Of a stretch of DNA of 64,000 bases, positions 35,351 through 45,201 are shown piece after piece. How positions within the stretch are numbered: position 1 is the stretch's first letter; the number at the start of each line of letters is the position of its first letter. The translations under genes and the position numbers were made by a program. Source of the stretch: Lachnospiraceae bacterium (GTDB lineage Bacteria > Bacillota > Clostridia > Lachnospirales > Lachnospiraceae); contig JAAZZQ010000003.1 of assembly GCA_014239155.1 (NCBI GenBank), forward strand, positions 124,001 to 188,000, in the 5' to 3' direction. Under the pieces are notes generated by a model that searched no databases, was not told the origin of the DNA, and saw only the letters and a program-made list of their open reading frames with translations.

Positions 35351-38300
35351 CTATGAACTTAGTGGATAAAATCTATATGTACCCTTGCCCTCTTTTTTTA
35401 CATCATAAAGAACCTTATCTGCCTCCTTCACCACTTTCTCAAGTTCCTCTTCAGAGAGCACTGTCCGCAGACTACTGATTCCAATAGAACAGGATACTCT
35501 GTGCTCCTTTGGAATCTGAACCTCTTTTCCAAGTTTACTGCCTATCACATGTGCAAATCCCTCTTCGAACTCTATCTGCCTATAAATATTTTTCGCCAAC
35601 TGTTCTGTATATGCATCATCTTGATTATACAATGTAATCAAAAACTCATCGCCGCCATATCGAGTGACAAAACCATCTTTTCCAACTTCTTTCTGGAAAA
35701 TATCAGCCATTTCTACCAATATAACATCTCCAATATTATGACCAAATGTATCATTATAGTACTTAAAATTATCCAAATCAATATACATAATTGTAATCGG
35801 TGGCATCACTTTTTTATTGCGATTGCTCTTTAACATATTTTTAATATTCCCGTAAAACCCCTCACGATTGTACAGACCAGTAAGCTTATCTGTAACTGCA
35901 AGATAATTTAACTTATCATTCATATACCGAATTTTATCGTTTGCCTCTAACATATCAACAGAATTGAGAAGTTGTCGCATCAAAAACTCAAAGACAGCAC
36001 AATCACTCTCATCTAACAGATACTTGTTTATAGGAGAATGCCAGTTGTCCTTTATTGTTATATATGCTATCATTACCGCTTTCAGGGAATTATTATAATA
36101 AAATGGAAGACCAATAATAGAACATATTCTCTTCTTGTCAAACAGAGAAATAATATCTAAATAATCCGTATAATTGTTATCAATCTTAGAAGTCGCAAAT
36201 CCTAGTCTATTGCAGTGGAAAAATACCTCAATTCGATCGCGTCGTTCCTCATGATACCGATATCCAGTATTATTAAAAAGCTCTTCTACCTTATTGTCAG
36301 TATATTTTATAAGCATAAGCCCGTCAATATTAAAATTATGTATCAGCGCATACACAGCCGGCTTAATCAATTTTTTCTTGCTCTTGTGTCCAATCTCAAC
36401 CATTGTCTGCCATGCAGACAAAAAATTCATACGCTTTTGTTGTTCTTGATTTTCTTTATATACAAAAGCATGACGCAATCCTTCATCCACTGCGCAACGC
36501 AATTCTGGCAAAAGGTCAAGTTTTCGTCTTTCAGCCTTATATTGTGTTTTGTCAAGTGCTGCCCTCAACTCATCTACTTTTCCACAGCATCCTTGACGCC
36601 CATAAAAATCAATTGCCTCCAAAAGTCGACTCTGTGCGTCATCTTCCCGTCCAAGATAGCGATAAAGTTTTGCAAACTCCATTGTATATTGCCCAAAAAT
36701 ATAAAACTGATTTCCTGCAGATGCCTCCATACACCCCGCTGCCAGCTCAAAGTTTTTCAAAGCTGTTGTATAATCTTGCTGAGCAACAAGCTGCAAACCA
36801 TAGACAAAATAATAGATAAACAAATCATCCTTGCACGTTGTATAGTCATGTATAACTGCATTTTCTATCTTTCTGCCCTTCCTCTCTGTCAAATGCTCCA
36901 AAAAAAGTCTTGTCTTTTCAATATAAATAATACTTTTCAACGCATTTCCGTTATAGTGACTACACAGCGCCAAAAGCCCCGCAAGCTTTGATATATTACA
37001 AACACGAAGACTATTCATCTTCATTTCTTTTACAATTCGGAATGACAGTTCTAGGTGTTCATATGCACTTTTATAATCTTGTGCCATAATACAGTTAATC
37101 GCCATATTATACAAAGTCTCACCAACATAATCCATCTTTTCCATCTGCAAAAAGCGCCTAAGTGCCTCCTTATAACATTCAGAAGCCTTGTCATAATTTT
37201 CCATAGCAGAAGAAATATAACCCACCCCGTTATAAATCATTGCTTCCTCATAATCATCTTTTCCTTTGACAAGCTCATGACATTTCCCATAGTAATAATT
37301 TGCAGTCTTAAAGAAACCGTTTGTGGAGGCTATCATAATATTTTTGCGATATGCCTCCATCATAAAGTACTCATTTCCAAGCTTTCGCATCAATTCAATA
37401 CCTTTATTAAAATGCACCAGTCTCTTTTCAATCTGCTCTTCATCCGCAAACAATGCTGGATGATTATCATAAGCATAAACATAAATATGCGCTAGATGAT
37501 TCCAGAAATGATATTTTTCTGCCATATGAATTACTTCCTGCTCAATCAGTATGTCATTGGCACAGAAAAATATATTATGCCATCCCGACATTTTTACCAT
37601 AACTCCCAAGAGCTTTGCAATAAAAATATCATAATCTGATTCTTGTTTTTCTGCGATGTCAAAGCACTTCCCTGCATAGCGTTCCGCCTCCTCAAGTTTC
37701 CCGTTATACATATGCGCCATGCACATAAAATAATAATATATATAATCGAGCGACAGATTATTTGACTCAGCTCGTAACTCTTTCAATTTCTCACACAACA
37801 ATAGTGCTTGGGAAAAATTCTGCGTATATATTGATATCAGTGTGTATAGTTTGACAATTTGACACTTATGTTCCCATGTGATGGTAATCTCCTCAATGGT
37901 AATCATTTTATAGATAATTTCCAAATAATAGTTTGCCTGCATAAAATCAAGACAAAAAAGCAAATTATTAATCTGGACAATATATTTGTCAAGCCGCTCC
38001 ACAGAAAAAACAAAATCATTACAACTGTTTTTTTGTTCCTTTAACACACCTACATTTACCTCAATCACAAAGCCCTTGCCAATAATATAGCGATAAAATC
38101 TATCCCACAACGGCTTCATATGTGACAGTGGTACTTTCGCCTCATTATAGGCAGCGAGAACAATTATATTATGACTTATCCCATCCTCTATTAAATTATG
38201 AATAAAATGCATTGTTGAACCATTTGCATATTGTATATCATTCAGAAGAAAAATTACCTGCTGGTCTCCTGCAAGATGCGAGATAAGATTAACGACAGCC

Positions 38301-38692
38301 GTTGCAATCTTTTCCTGCTCAAATGCAACCTCATCAATCAAAAGATTTTCTTCCCGAATACACATTCCACTCTGCAAAAAACTTTTAAAAACAGAGCGAT
38401 GTAAACTATAAACATCACAAATATCAAGCAGATTGTCAATCTCATCCTCCGATAGTTTTCCAAATGCACTTCCCAAGAAATCAAGAAACGGTTCAAACAC
38501 ACTGACAATCTCCGACAGATAAAAATCATGCAGACAGACAACGGCTTCTGGATTTTCTTGTTTCATCTGCGTTTTCCATTCTTGTGTGAATGCAAATGTA
38601 TTGTAATGCCGTAACAGCATAAAGCTTTCGTTCCTTTCACTGAAACTAAAACGCATCTTATCCATAATACCATTTCTTGTATCCTTGTTCAT
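35351..38692 (-). CDS. Large ATPase-like/TPR/GGDEF signalling protein
   Basis: 1113 residues from the ATG at 38692 (GAGGTG 6 bases upstream; a TTG 12 codons earlier is possible). The N-terminal ~220 residues have a Walker B-like QVIFLLNDIQYANGSTMHF, as in STAND/AAA regulators, but no Walker A is visible, so this part may be a remnant or non-ATPase. Residues about 280-720 are helical repeats of TPR type (EEAMIYNGVGYISSAMENYDKASECYKEALRRF). A GAF-like part follows around 760-930. The C-terminal GGDEF domain has YIDLDNFKYYND and FVTRYGGDEFLITL, so the diguanylate cyclase active site is intact; no RxxD inhibition site precedes it. The product would be cyclic-di-GMP. No membrane segment is seen. 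The gene starts inside the last bases after the DUF5722 gene stop. Confidence 0.85.
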   Translation of the reverse strand: MNKDTRNGIMDKMRFSFSERNESFMLLRHYNTFAFTQEWKTQMKQENPEAVVCLHDFYLSEIVSVFEPFLDFLGSAFGKLSEDEIDNLLDICDVYSLHRSVFKSFLQSGMCIREENLLIDEVAFEQEKIATAVVNLISHLAGDQQVIFLLNDIQYANGSTMHFIHNLIEDGISHNIIVLAAYNEAKVPLSHMKPLWDRFYRYIIGKGFVIEVNVGVLKEQKNSCNDFVFSVERLDKYIVQINNLLFCLDFMQANYYLEIIYKMITIEEITITWEHKCQIVKLYTLISIYTQNFSQALLLCEKLKELRAESNNLSLDYIYYYFMCMAHMYNGKLEEAERYAGKCFDIAEKQESDYDIFIAKLLGVMVKMSGWHNIFFCANDILIEQEVIHMAEKYHFWNHLAHIYVYAYDNHPALFADEEQIEKRLVHFNKGIELMRKLGNEYFMMEAYRKNIMIASTNGFFKTANYYYGKCHELVKGKDDYEEAMIYNGVGYISSAMENYDKASECYKEALRRFLQMEKMDYVGETLYNMAINCIMAQDYKSAYEHLELSFRIVKEMKMNSLRVCNISKLAGLLALCSHYNGNALKSIIYIEKTRLFLEHLTERKGRKIENAVIHDYTTCKDDLFIYYFVYGLQLVAQQDYTTALKNFELAAGCMEASAGNQFYIFGQYTMEFAKLYRYLGREDDAQSRLLEAIDFYGRQGCCGKVDELRAALDKTQYKAERRKLDLLPELRCAVDEGLRHAFVYKENQEQQKRMNFLSAWQTMVEIGHKSKKKLIKPAVYALIHNFNIDGLMLIKYTDNKVEELFNNTGYRYHEERRDRIEVFFHCNRLGFATSKIDNNYTDYLDIISLFDKKRICSIIGLPFYYNNSLKAVMIAYITIKDNWHSPINKYLLDESDCAVFEFLMRQLLNSVDMLEANDKIRYMNDKLNYLAVTDKLTGLYNREGFYGNIKNMLKSNRNKKVMPPITIMYIDLDNFKYYNDTFGHNIGDVILVEMADIFQKEVGKDGFVTRYGGDEFLITLYNQDDAYTEQLAKNIYRQIEFEEGFAHVIGSKLGKEVQIPKEHRVSCSIGISSLRTVLSEEELEKVVKEADKVLYDVKKEGKGTYRFYPLSS

Positions 38693-38706
38693 CACATACA
38701 CCTCAG

Positions 38707-40245
38707 CTACCAAATAATTTCGGACCAATCACTAATTCCGATGTATGACTTGGCCCATTCCAGATACTGTGTAGAGTTTATCCCATCCATCTCATTATAG
38801 ATTGTTTGCGAAAAAGCATCCATGCTTGCATCCATTCCTGGATCACTATATGCGGGCAGATAGATAATCTCATCAATATACGGATTATCCATCACCGCAG
38901 CATAGGATGCACACAACGCAGCTGCCTGTGTCTCACTTCCTTGCTTGTTGGAAAGACCAATCTCACTCAATATAATATGTCTTACATTTCCGTCTGCATC
39001 CAACATTGCAGGTGTTCGCATAAAATCAGTCAGCACAGAAAGATTCTGGAAAGTAACAATCTCTCCCGCTGCAACCTGAGCTGCATAAATACTGCCATCT
39101 TTACAGCCTGACATATCCCAAAATTTAGCATATCCCATTGGGTTGGTATATGGATGCTGTGCCACTCCCCAGTTAATATCGCCTTCCAACTTCATCAATG
39201 ACTGAAATTTCTCTAAGAAATCCTTTCCGTCCATATACTGATAGTACTCTTTATCAGAAGGGGTGAAATTTCTATCCCATATCTGGTCAATACAAACATA
39301 AACCCGTGCATTGGCATTTGTGCTCATAATTGCATTGTACATAACTCGAAATACCTGTGTGTATTCCTTTATATATGTATCCCAGTCTGTCCATGCCATA
39401 TAATTCCATAAACGTGTGTTTACTTCATTACCTATAATCCAATTTTCGCCGCCCTTTGAGTTCGCTACATAATACTCCATCATAGTGGCAAGCGTTCTAA
39501 CTCCTTCCTCATCCGACGCATTGAACATATAGTACATTGGTTTTTTAATTTTTTTGGAGTCTGTCCTTCTTGCCTCTTTTCTGGCCATTGGATGCGTCAA
39601 TGCCCTGCTGTCTCCTGTATTTAACACCTGAAGCGTCTTGAATTTCCATGCGACTTGTGGCCCAAAAGTACCATCCATAAAAATATTATTAAACTCTTCC
39701 CCTTGTGTCGACTTCTTGTTGCGGGCATACCGTTTTAATGTATTCCAAGCAAGTTCCTCTGGATTTGTAATATATGTAGGTTCTGTCACCATATGAAGAA
39801 CTCCCCCACTTTTAATCCCCATTGCAAACTTGGAGTACAGTTTCGTATCCTGCTGCTTGAAATTAACTGGAAAGGTAAAACTTGGCATTGCTTCCAACTG
39901 CTGCATACTTTTATAGCCAAGCACTTTTGTACTTTCCCGAATATGATATTGATAAGGCGCCAGCTCAAACAGATAAAGCATTCCATCATCGGAAACTGGC
40001 AGTTCATTGCTTAACGCTGCAGTATAAGTCACTGTGCCATTTTTCTCCACAGTACAGCGTACATTCCTTGAAATTGTCCCATGCCTTCCAGCAATAACAT
40101 CCATATCAACACTGTCTGTAGTATTTTCCAAAATCTGATCGCCAACTACTTCGGCGGCATAGGAACGAACCCCCATGCCGCCAGCAAATATGCCTACAAC
40201 CAGGCATATAACGATATTTCGTTTCAGTCTATATAATCTTTGCAT
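38707..40245 (-). CDS. Secreted DUF5722 protein
   Basis: 512 residues from the ATG at 40245, 9 bases after AAAGGA. Residues 1-30 form a signal peptide (NIVICLVVGIFAGGMGVRSYA then AEVV). The mature part has the DUF5722 pattern: WIIGNEVNTRLWNYMAWTDW, QHPYTNPMGYAKFWDM and HIILSEIGLSNKQG. The NE and SEIG segments recall acid/base and nucleophile glutamates of clan GH-A glycoside hydrolases; that comparison is my inference. It is directly upstream of the GGDEF gene on the same strand. Confidence 0.82.
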   Translation of the reverse strand: MQRLYRLKRNIVICLVVGIFAGGMGVRSYAAEVVGDQILENTTDSVDMDVIAGRHGTISRNVRCTVEKNGTVTYTAALSNELPVSDDGMLYLFELAPYQYHIRESTKVLGYKSMQQLEAMPSFTFPVNFKQQDTKLYSKFAMGIKSGGVLHMVTEPTYITNPEELAWNTLKRYARNKKSTQGEEFNNIFMDGTFGPQVAWKFKTLQVLNTGDSRALTHPMARKEARRTDSKKIKKPMYYMFNASDEEGVRTLATMMEYYVANSKGGENWIIGNEVNTRLWNYMAWTDWDTYIKEYTQVFRVMYNAIMSTNANARVYVCIDQIWDRNFTPSDKEYYQYMDGKDFLEKFQSLMKLEGDINWGVAQHPYTNPMGYAKFWDMSGCKDGSIYAAQVAAGEIVTFQNLSVLTDFMRTPAMLDADGNVRHIILSEIGLSNKQGSETQAAALCASYAAVMDNPYIDEIIYLPAYSDPGMDASMDAFSQTIYNEMDGINSTQYLEWAKSYIGISDWSEIIW

Positions 40246-40404
40246 TGTATACATTCCTTTTAATCGTTTGGTAACTTTTCTATCAAAATCATTCCTATTA
40301 TACCAAACCATCACCCCTACGTCAATGTATATTGTTGTCCTCCTAAAATATGTTTGAAAAATCAGTTACTGTTTAAGCTTTACGTTTTATGATCTGCGCC
40401 AAAT

Positions 40405-42927
40405 TTAATCGGAGGCGTCCGCCACGGCTCCTTCATCTGGCAAGTCCTGTAAATACCTGTTAAATATCAATATCACCTTAAACAAATCTCCATCCACAAC
40501 AATTTTCATATCACCACCGTTGAGTTTCATCAAGCTCTGCGCTATAGAAAGACCAAGCCCATGCCCCTCTGTGCTGCGGGATTTGTCTCCTCGCACAAAT
40601 CGCTCCATCAATTCCTCCCCGCTGATATTCAAAGGAAAGCTGGAAATATTCCGAAATGTGATGCTCACACAAATGCTCGTAGCCTCCAAATTGATATATA
40701 CCCTTGAACCTGACTGTGCATATTTGCAAATATTATTCATCAAATTATCAATGACACGCCAGACATGTCTGCCATCAGCCATAATATAAACTGTTTCCTC
40801 AGGCTTACTGACAATTAATTCCAGTCCAGCAGCTTTGAGCTTTTCCTCAAATTCTCCCACTGTCTGCGTCACAAAAACACCAGCTTCAAGCTGTTGGCTG
40901 ACGACAGTCATATTCCCAGAAGAAGCTTTGGAAGCCTCCACCAAATCTTCAATCAGCTTTTTTAATTTGGAGGACTGTCTGTCAAGCACTTCAAGATACT
41001 CTGTTGCCTTATCATTGTGCAATTCTTCTTTTGAGAGCAAATCAACATAATTAATAATTGACGTGAGTGGTGTCTTAATATCATGGGATACATTTGTAAT
41101 CAGCTCTGTCTTAAGCCGCTCACTTTTCATGCGCTCATCAACCGCCCTTGACATGCCTTCGCTAATCCGATTTAAATTTTCTCCATGTTTTCTGCACTCC
41201 CAAACCATTTTACCAGTGTCAATCTTATATGAAAGATTTCCCTCCGCCATATTTTGACTTGCTTTTTGCAAGGTATAAAGCTGAACTGCCAACGTAAACA
41301 GAACAACACAAAGTATCAGTTTTTCCACAAACCAGAACCCATAGATTGTATCTCTGCTAAAATTTATCAGAATAAAACTCTCTATAAAAGAGAGAATGCC
41401 CAGAATAAAAATTGTTTTCCACAACAAGGATATGTTTTTTAACAGATATGCAAAGCAATTGCGGCACCAATTGTATACACGATAGCAGATACTGTTCCGC
41501 CACCATTTACCTATTTTTAGACGTACACACAAGCTAAGGATATATTCAAGTGCAAGTACTGTCATTATTATGCCAATCACGCCCATAAATTCGATACAAA
41601 CCAGCATATATCGTGGTAGTTCAGCCTCTTTTACAGTATATATGCCCATAAAAGCCAAAATAATTTCTATAATAAATATAGCAATACTAAATACATCAAT
41701 TGGAATCCTATCAAACAGTGTACATACAATCCCCTCTTCTCCTCTGCGATGCCCAGCCGCATAGACAAGAAAACCAAAGGATAGTATCATTACAAAAATA
41801 CTTAGCCCAAATCTCTGATAAAAATTTTCATCTGTCATATCGAAATAAAATTGAACAATCCACCCTTGCTGACTATATCTGCCATTTATCATATCTATCG
41901 GAACAAAGTCAGGAACGATAGACGCTACCCAATAACTTTTCAGTGAAATCTCTTCCTCGACAACAAGTGTAAAATTCTCATTTAAATAGTATCCCGGCTT
42001 ATCAATAAAAAGATTATCTGGCAAACTATTAGAGTCAATTATAGTCAGCTCATCGCCTCGTATACTTCTGATATCATCCAAAAGAATTGTTCCCCAATCA
42101 TTACAGCTGAATGCCGTATTATTCAAGTCTGCCAAATTTACAAAACTTCCTGACTCACCAAGGATTTTCTCTAAAGATTTTGTATCTTCTATCTCCTCAG
42201 AAACACTTGACTCTGCTATAGGTTCTTCCATCCAAGGTATCTTTTCCACTGGATTTTTACGCTCTAGCCTATATGCTTTTTTTGTAAAGTCATAAATATA
42301 ATAATAAACCATCCACGTATCTTGTGTCTTATAAGCAATAGACACACTTTGCACAGGATAATAACTGTCTTCTGCATGATAATAAATAATTCCTTTTGCC
42401 ACATCATAGCAAATTTTATCCGCATAATAGTGCGTTAACTGTACAGCACTATCTTCGTCAAATACATCATCTGTATAGCTCCCATAATAACCCCTTTCCA
42501 TATAATGCAGAAATCCTTCACTATCTTCTAAAATTTTACACAAATATAGCTGTTCGGGTTCCACTGCGGCAAGCTCATCGTCTGTCATATTTGTCTCCTG
42601 GTAAGAATTACGGTCATGAAAATCAATCTTTTCAAAGTTATCTGATTTTAATATGCCATATTTAAAATAACTCTCTTCCAAATATTCTGCATAATATCCA
42701 TTACCAACATTGAGATGGTTTATTGCCTCCATTGAATACCTTGCATTAATATTTTCATAGACACTTTTCAATACTTCATGGCGGCTCTTATCCGTTAAAT
42801 TTTCAGACATTCCTATCAAAAAGCATATCCCTAACAAAACGCAACTTATCACCGAGATAATAAAAAGTATCCTTGCAATCAATTTCGCCAATAAGGATCC
42901 TCTTATCTTTTTCACCTTAAACATCAC
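40405..42927 (-). CDS. Sensor histidine kinase, multi-pass membrane type
   Basis: 840 residues. One N-terminal hydrophobic helix (13-37), a long extracytoplasmic part (about 38-370), then several membrane helices between 375 and 550. The kinase core has TNVSHDIKTPLTSIINY (phospho-acceptor His), VIDNLMNNICKYAQ (N box) and GHGLGLSIAQSLMKLNGGD (G box). It overlaps the response regulator gene by 11 bases, so the two are translationally coupled. The stimulus is unknown. The extracellular part has no recognised sensor domain. Confidence 0.93.
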   Translation of the reverse strand: MMFKVKKIRGSLLAKLIARILFIISVISCVLLGICFLIGMSENLTDKSRHEVLKSVYENINARYSMEAINHLNVGNGYYAEYLEESYFKYGILKSDNFEKIDFHDRNSYQETNMTDDELAAVEPEQLYLCKILEDSEGFLHYMERGYYGSYTDDVFDEDSAVQLTHYYADKICYDVAKGIIYYHAEDSYYPVQSVSIAYKTQDTWMVYYYIYDFTKKAYRLERKNPVEKIPWMEEPIAESSVSEEIEDTKSLEKILGESGSFVNLADLNNTAFSCNDWGTILLDDIRSIRGDELTIIDSNSLPDNLFIDKPGYYLNENFTLVVEEEISLKSYWVASIVPDFVPIDMINGRYSQQGWIVQFYFDMTDENFYQRFGLSIFVMILSFGFLVYAAGHRRGEEGIVCTLFDRIPIDVFSIAIFIIEIILAFMGIYTVKEAELPRYMLVCIEFMGVIGIIMTVLALEYILSLCVRLKIGKWWRNSICYRVYNWCRNCFAYLLKNISLLWKTIFILGILSFIESFILINFSRDTIYGFWFVEKLILCVVLFTLAVQLYTLQKASQNMAEGNLSYKIDTGKMVWECRKHGENLNRISEGMSRAVDERMKSERLKTELITNVSHDIKTPLTSIINYVDLLSKEELHNDKATEYLEVLDRQSSKLKKLIEDLVEASKASSGNMTVVSQQLEAGVFVTQTVGEFEEKLKAAGLELIVSKPEETVYIMADGRHVWRVIDNLMNNICKYAQSGSRVYINLEATSICVSITFRNISSFPLNISGEELMERFVRGDKSRSTEGHGLGLSIAQSLMKLNGGDMKIVVDGDLFKVILIFNRYLQDLPDEGAVADASD

Positions 42928-43630
42928 CTTTTCCCTTTCCTGTTTCCAGTTTGTAGCCTCGTCCCCAGACTGATTTTAAATATCTTGGTTCAGCCGGATT
43001 ATACTCCAGCTTTTCCCGCAGATGTCTGATATGGACTGCCACTGTATTTTCTGTGCCAAAAGGACTGTCATTCCACACAGCAGCATAAATCTGTGCTGGA
43101 GAATAAACTTTTCCGGGATTTTCCATAAGAAATTTCAAAATATCATACTCTGTTGGTGTCAATGCCACTTTTTCACCGTCAAGCGTCGCTTCTTTTGTGC
43201 GGTCATCTATCGCAATACCTCCAATAGTCAATATTTCACTCACCTCTGGCATCACTCTGCTGCCAAGCTGCATATAGCGTCTTAACTGAGATTTCACTCG
43301 CGCCTGAAGCTCCACTAAATTAAATGGCTTTGTTACATAGTCATCTGCACCAATGTTGAGCCCAAAGACCTTATCTGTATCTTCACTCTTGGCTGTCAGC
43401 ATAATGACAGGCACATTGCTCTGCTCCCGCAACTTTACCATAGCTGTAATGCCATCCATCACTGGCATCATGATATCCATAAGCACCAGATGAATCTCCT
43501 CCTGCGAAAGTATTGCTAAAGCCTCCTTCCCATTGTGAGCTTCATATACCTGATACCCTTCCGCTGTCAGATAAATTCTTAACGCTGACACAATATCTTT
43601 CTCATCATCACATACCAGTACATTGTACAT
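42917..43630 (-). CDS. OmpR/PhoB-type response regulator
   Basis: 237 residues: receiver domain with acidic DDEKD near residue 8, phospho-acceptor Asp in LVLMDIMMPVMDG near 52 and Lys in VTKPFN near 101, then a winged-helix DNA-binding domain (AVHIRHLREKLEYNPAEPRYLKSVWGRGYKL). The cognate kinase follows with overlapping start. Good start with AGAAGAAA upstream (weak ribosome site). Confidence 0.95.
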   Translation of the reverse strand: MYNVLVCDDEKDIVSALRIYLTAEGYQVYEAHNGKEALAILSQEEIHLVLMDIMMPVMDGITAMVKLREQSNVPVIMLTAKSEDTDKVFGLNIGADDYVTKPFNLVELQARVKSQLRRYMQLGSRVMPEVSEILTIGGIAIDDRTKEATLDGEKVALTPTEYDILKFLMENPGKVYSPAQIYAAVWNDSPFGTENTVAVHIRHLREKLEYNPAEPRYLKSVWGRGYKLETGKGKGDV

Positions 43631-43708
43631 TTTCTTCTCTCCCCAGTTTTCAGTTCCTTACAAACACAGTATAAACAGTATTTTATTAAATTCCAATTAG
43701 GTAAATGT

Positions 43709-44641
43709 TTAAGACTTGTTTAAGATTATATTTAATATGTCCTTTCCTCGCATTGCCTCATACCAGCGTTTTGGAATATTGCTAAACCCAAATGCAATTC
43801 CAGCAAGCCCACCTGTAACACATGCTGTTGTGTCCGTATCATCACCAAGCATAATTGCTCGTTTTACTGCCTCCTCATAGCTTGATGCAGCTTCCATAAT
43901 CATAAATGCACTGCGCAGGCAATCCACCACATATCCAGAACCATTTCCAATCCAAGATTCTTCCGGCCGCACACTCCATTCAAACTCTTGTTCATATTCC
44001 GGCATTATCTCATAAATTTCTCTTAAAACTGTAATTGCACTCTCAAGGGCTGACGAAAACTCTATCCCATTTAGCAAATAACGCGCCACTAAACAATACA
44101 GCGCACAACAGACTTGATTGCACAGATTTCCATGCGTAATCAGACACTGCCTATGTGCATCTAAGACCAACTCCTTATCCGTTCCTTTGTGCCAAAGTGC
44201 AAGCGGCAGCACACGCATAAGCGCACCATTTCCCTTGCCATTTGGGCGCAAAAAACCACACTCCTCTGGCGCTTTTCCAGTTCTGTAAGCATTTAGTGCC
44301 TCGCCTGTCTGTATCCCAACATCAAAAACAATGCCATCCACTGCCCACTTTCCTTGTATATACCACGCCAGCAATCTATCCGAAAAGTCTTTTAATTGAA
44401 ATGAACCACAACTTATAAGACTATCTAACAGGCAAAGCGCCTGCGCACCATCATCTGACCATGTACCCGGTTCAATATTGGAATGCGCCCTATAAAATCC
44501 AAGCGGCGGCTGCATTTCAATTTCTTCATAAGGCGGAATTTCCTCTGCGGAATGAAATTCATAGGGAACTCCTAGCGCATCACCAATTAACAGCCCGTAT
44601 AAACCGCCCTTCCACTTTTCCATCTGATTATAATAATTCAT
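43709..44641 (-). CDS. ADP-ribosylglycohydrolase family protein
   Basis: DraG-like hydrolase that removes ADP-ribose from proteins or small molecules. 310 residues from the ATG at 44641, 7 bases after GAAAGG; a longer frame to 44743 has no family resemblance. Motifs: KGGLYGLLIGDALGVPYEF, TWSDDGAQALCLLDSL (first metal-binding acidic set) and MLGDDTDTTACVTGGLAG (second set). All predicted magnesium ligands are present. No dinitrogenase-reductase or ADP-ribosyltransferase gene is close, so the target is open. It precedes no other gene on the strand. Confidence 0.92.
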   Translation of the reverse strand: MNYYNQMEKWKGGLYGLLIGDALGVPYEFHSAEEIPPYEEIEMQPPLGFYRAHSNIEPGTWSDDGAQALCLLDSLISCGSFQLKDFSDRLLAWYIQGKWAVDGIVFDVGIQTGEALNAYRTGKAPEECGFLRPNGKGNGALMRVLPLALWHKGTDKELVLDAHRQCLITHGNLCNQVCCALYCLVARYLLNGIEFSSALESAITVLREIYEIMPEYEQEFEWSVRPEESWIGNGSGYVVDCLRSAFMIMEAASSYEEAVKRAIMLGDDTDTTACVTGGLAGIAFGFSNIPKRWYEAMRGKDILNIILNKS

Positions 44642-44860
44642 AAAATTGCCTTTCATTAATCCTTTATTTGCGCAAAAAGTATCTCTTTTATTCTTTCTTA
44701 TAAATTTGTACGAAACATTTGTTTCAACTATTCCCGACACCACTTTACACCGTTTTTTATAACACGCAATTCCATATTGATAATTCTCATACTATTATCC
44801 ATTAACATACTCTCATATTCGACCCCTATTATATAATGAAATATAACACAAACTGTTTCT

Positions 44861-44899
44861 TTTGAAAAGTAACAAACCAATGCGATGTTACTTTTCAAA
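44861..44899. repeat. 13-bp perfect inverted repeat in a gene-free gap
   Basis: TTTGAAAAGTAAC (44861-44873) and GTTACTTTTCAAA (44887-44899). No T run on either side. The surrounding stretch 44642-45120 shows no convincing gene. Confidence 0.5.
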
Positions 44900-45130
44900 G
44901 CCAAATTCAACAGTATCTTACCGCTTAACAAATCTTATCAAATAGATAATATATAGAGTTAAAGAATAAATCATATTTGAAAACTGCTTAGAAAGAGAAG
45001 CTTGACAATGAAACACAAAAAATATTCGCACAAGGCTGGACCATTCATTATTGGATTCATAAGAACGAAAATAACCCAAACTGTATTGTTTTTACTTATG
45101 GCCTAATCCTCTGACCACACTATGTTTGAA

Positions 45131-45159
45131 AAGCAAGCCACATATCATATGGCTTGCTT
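45131..45159 (-). terminator. Terminator after the AraC-type gene
   Basis: 10-bp stem AAGCAAGCCA/TGGCTTGCTT with CTTTTC tail on the minus strand, 40-70 bases after the stop at 45202. Confidence 0.7.
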
Positions 45160-45201
45160 CTGGAATACCAATATCTTATAATAAACACAACTATAGCAAA
45201 A

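Noticed and set aside
36215-36991. 258-codon plus-strand frame inside the GGDEF/TPR gene
   Set aside because: Antisense shadow of TPR coding sequence; no ribosome site or domain.
44728-44931. 67-codon minus-strand frame upstream of the ADP-ribosylglycohydrolase
   Set aside because: Covers the 13-bp inverted repeat, overlaps the extended frame of the next gene and has no family features.
45008-45106. 32-codon plus-strand frame beginning ATGAAACACAAAAAA
   Set aside because: Weak ribosome site, no conserved pattern; kept only as a low-probability small ORF.
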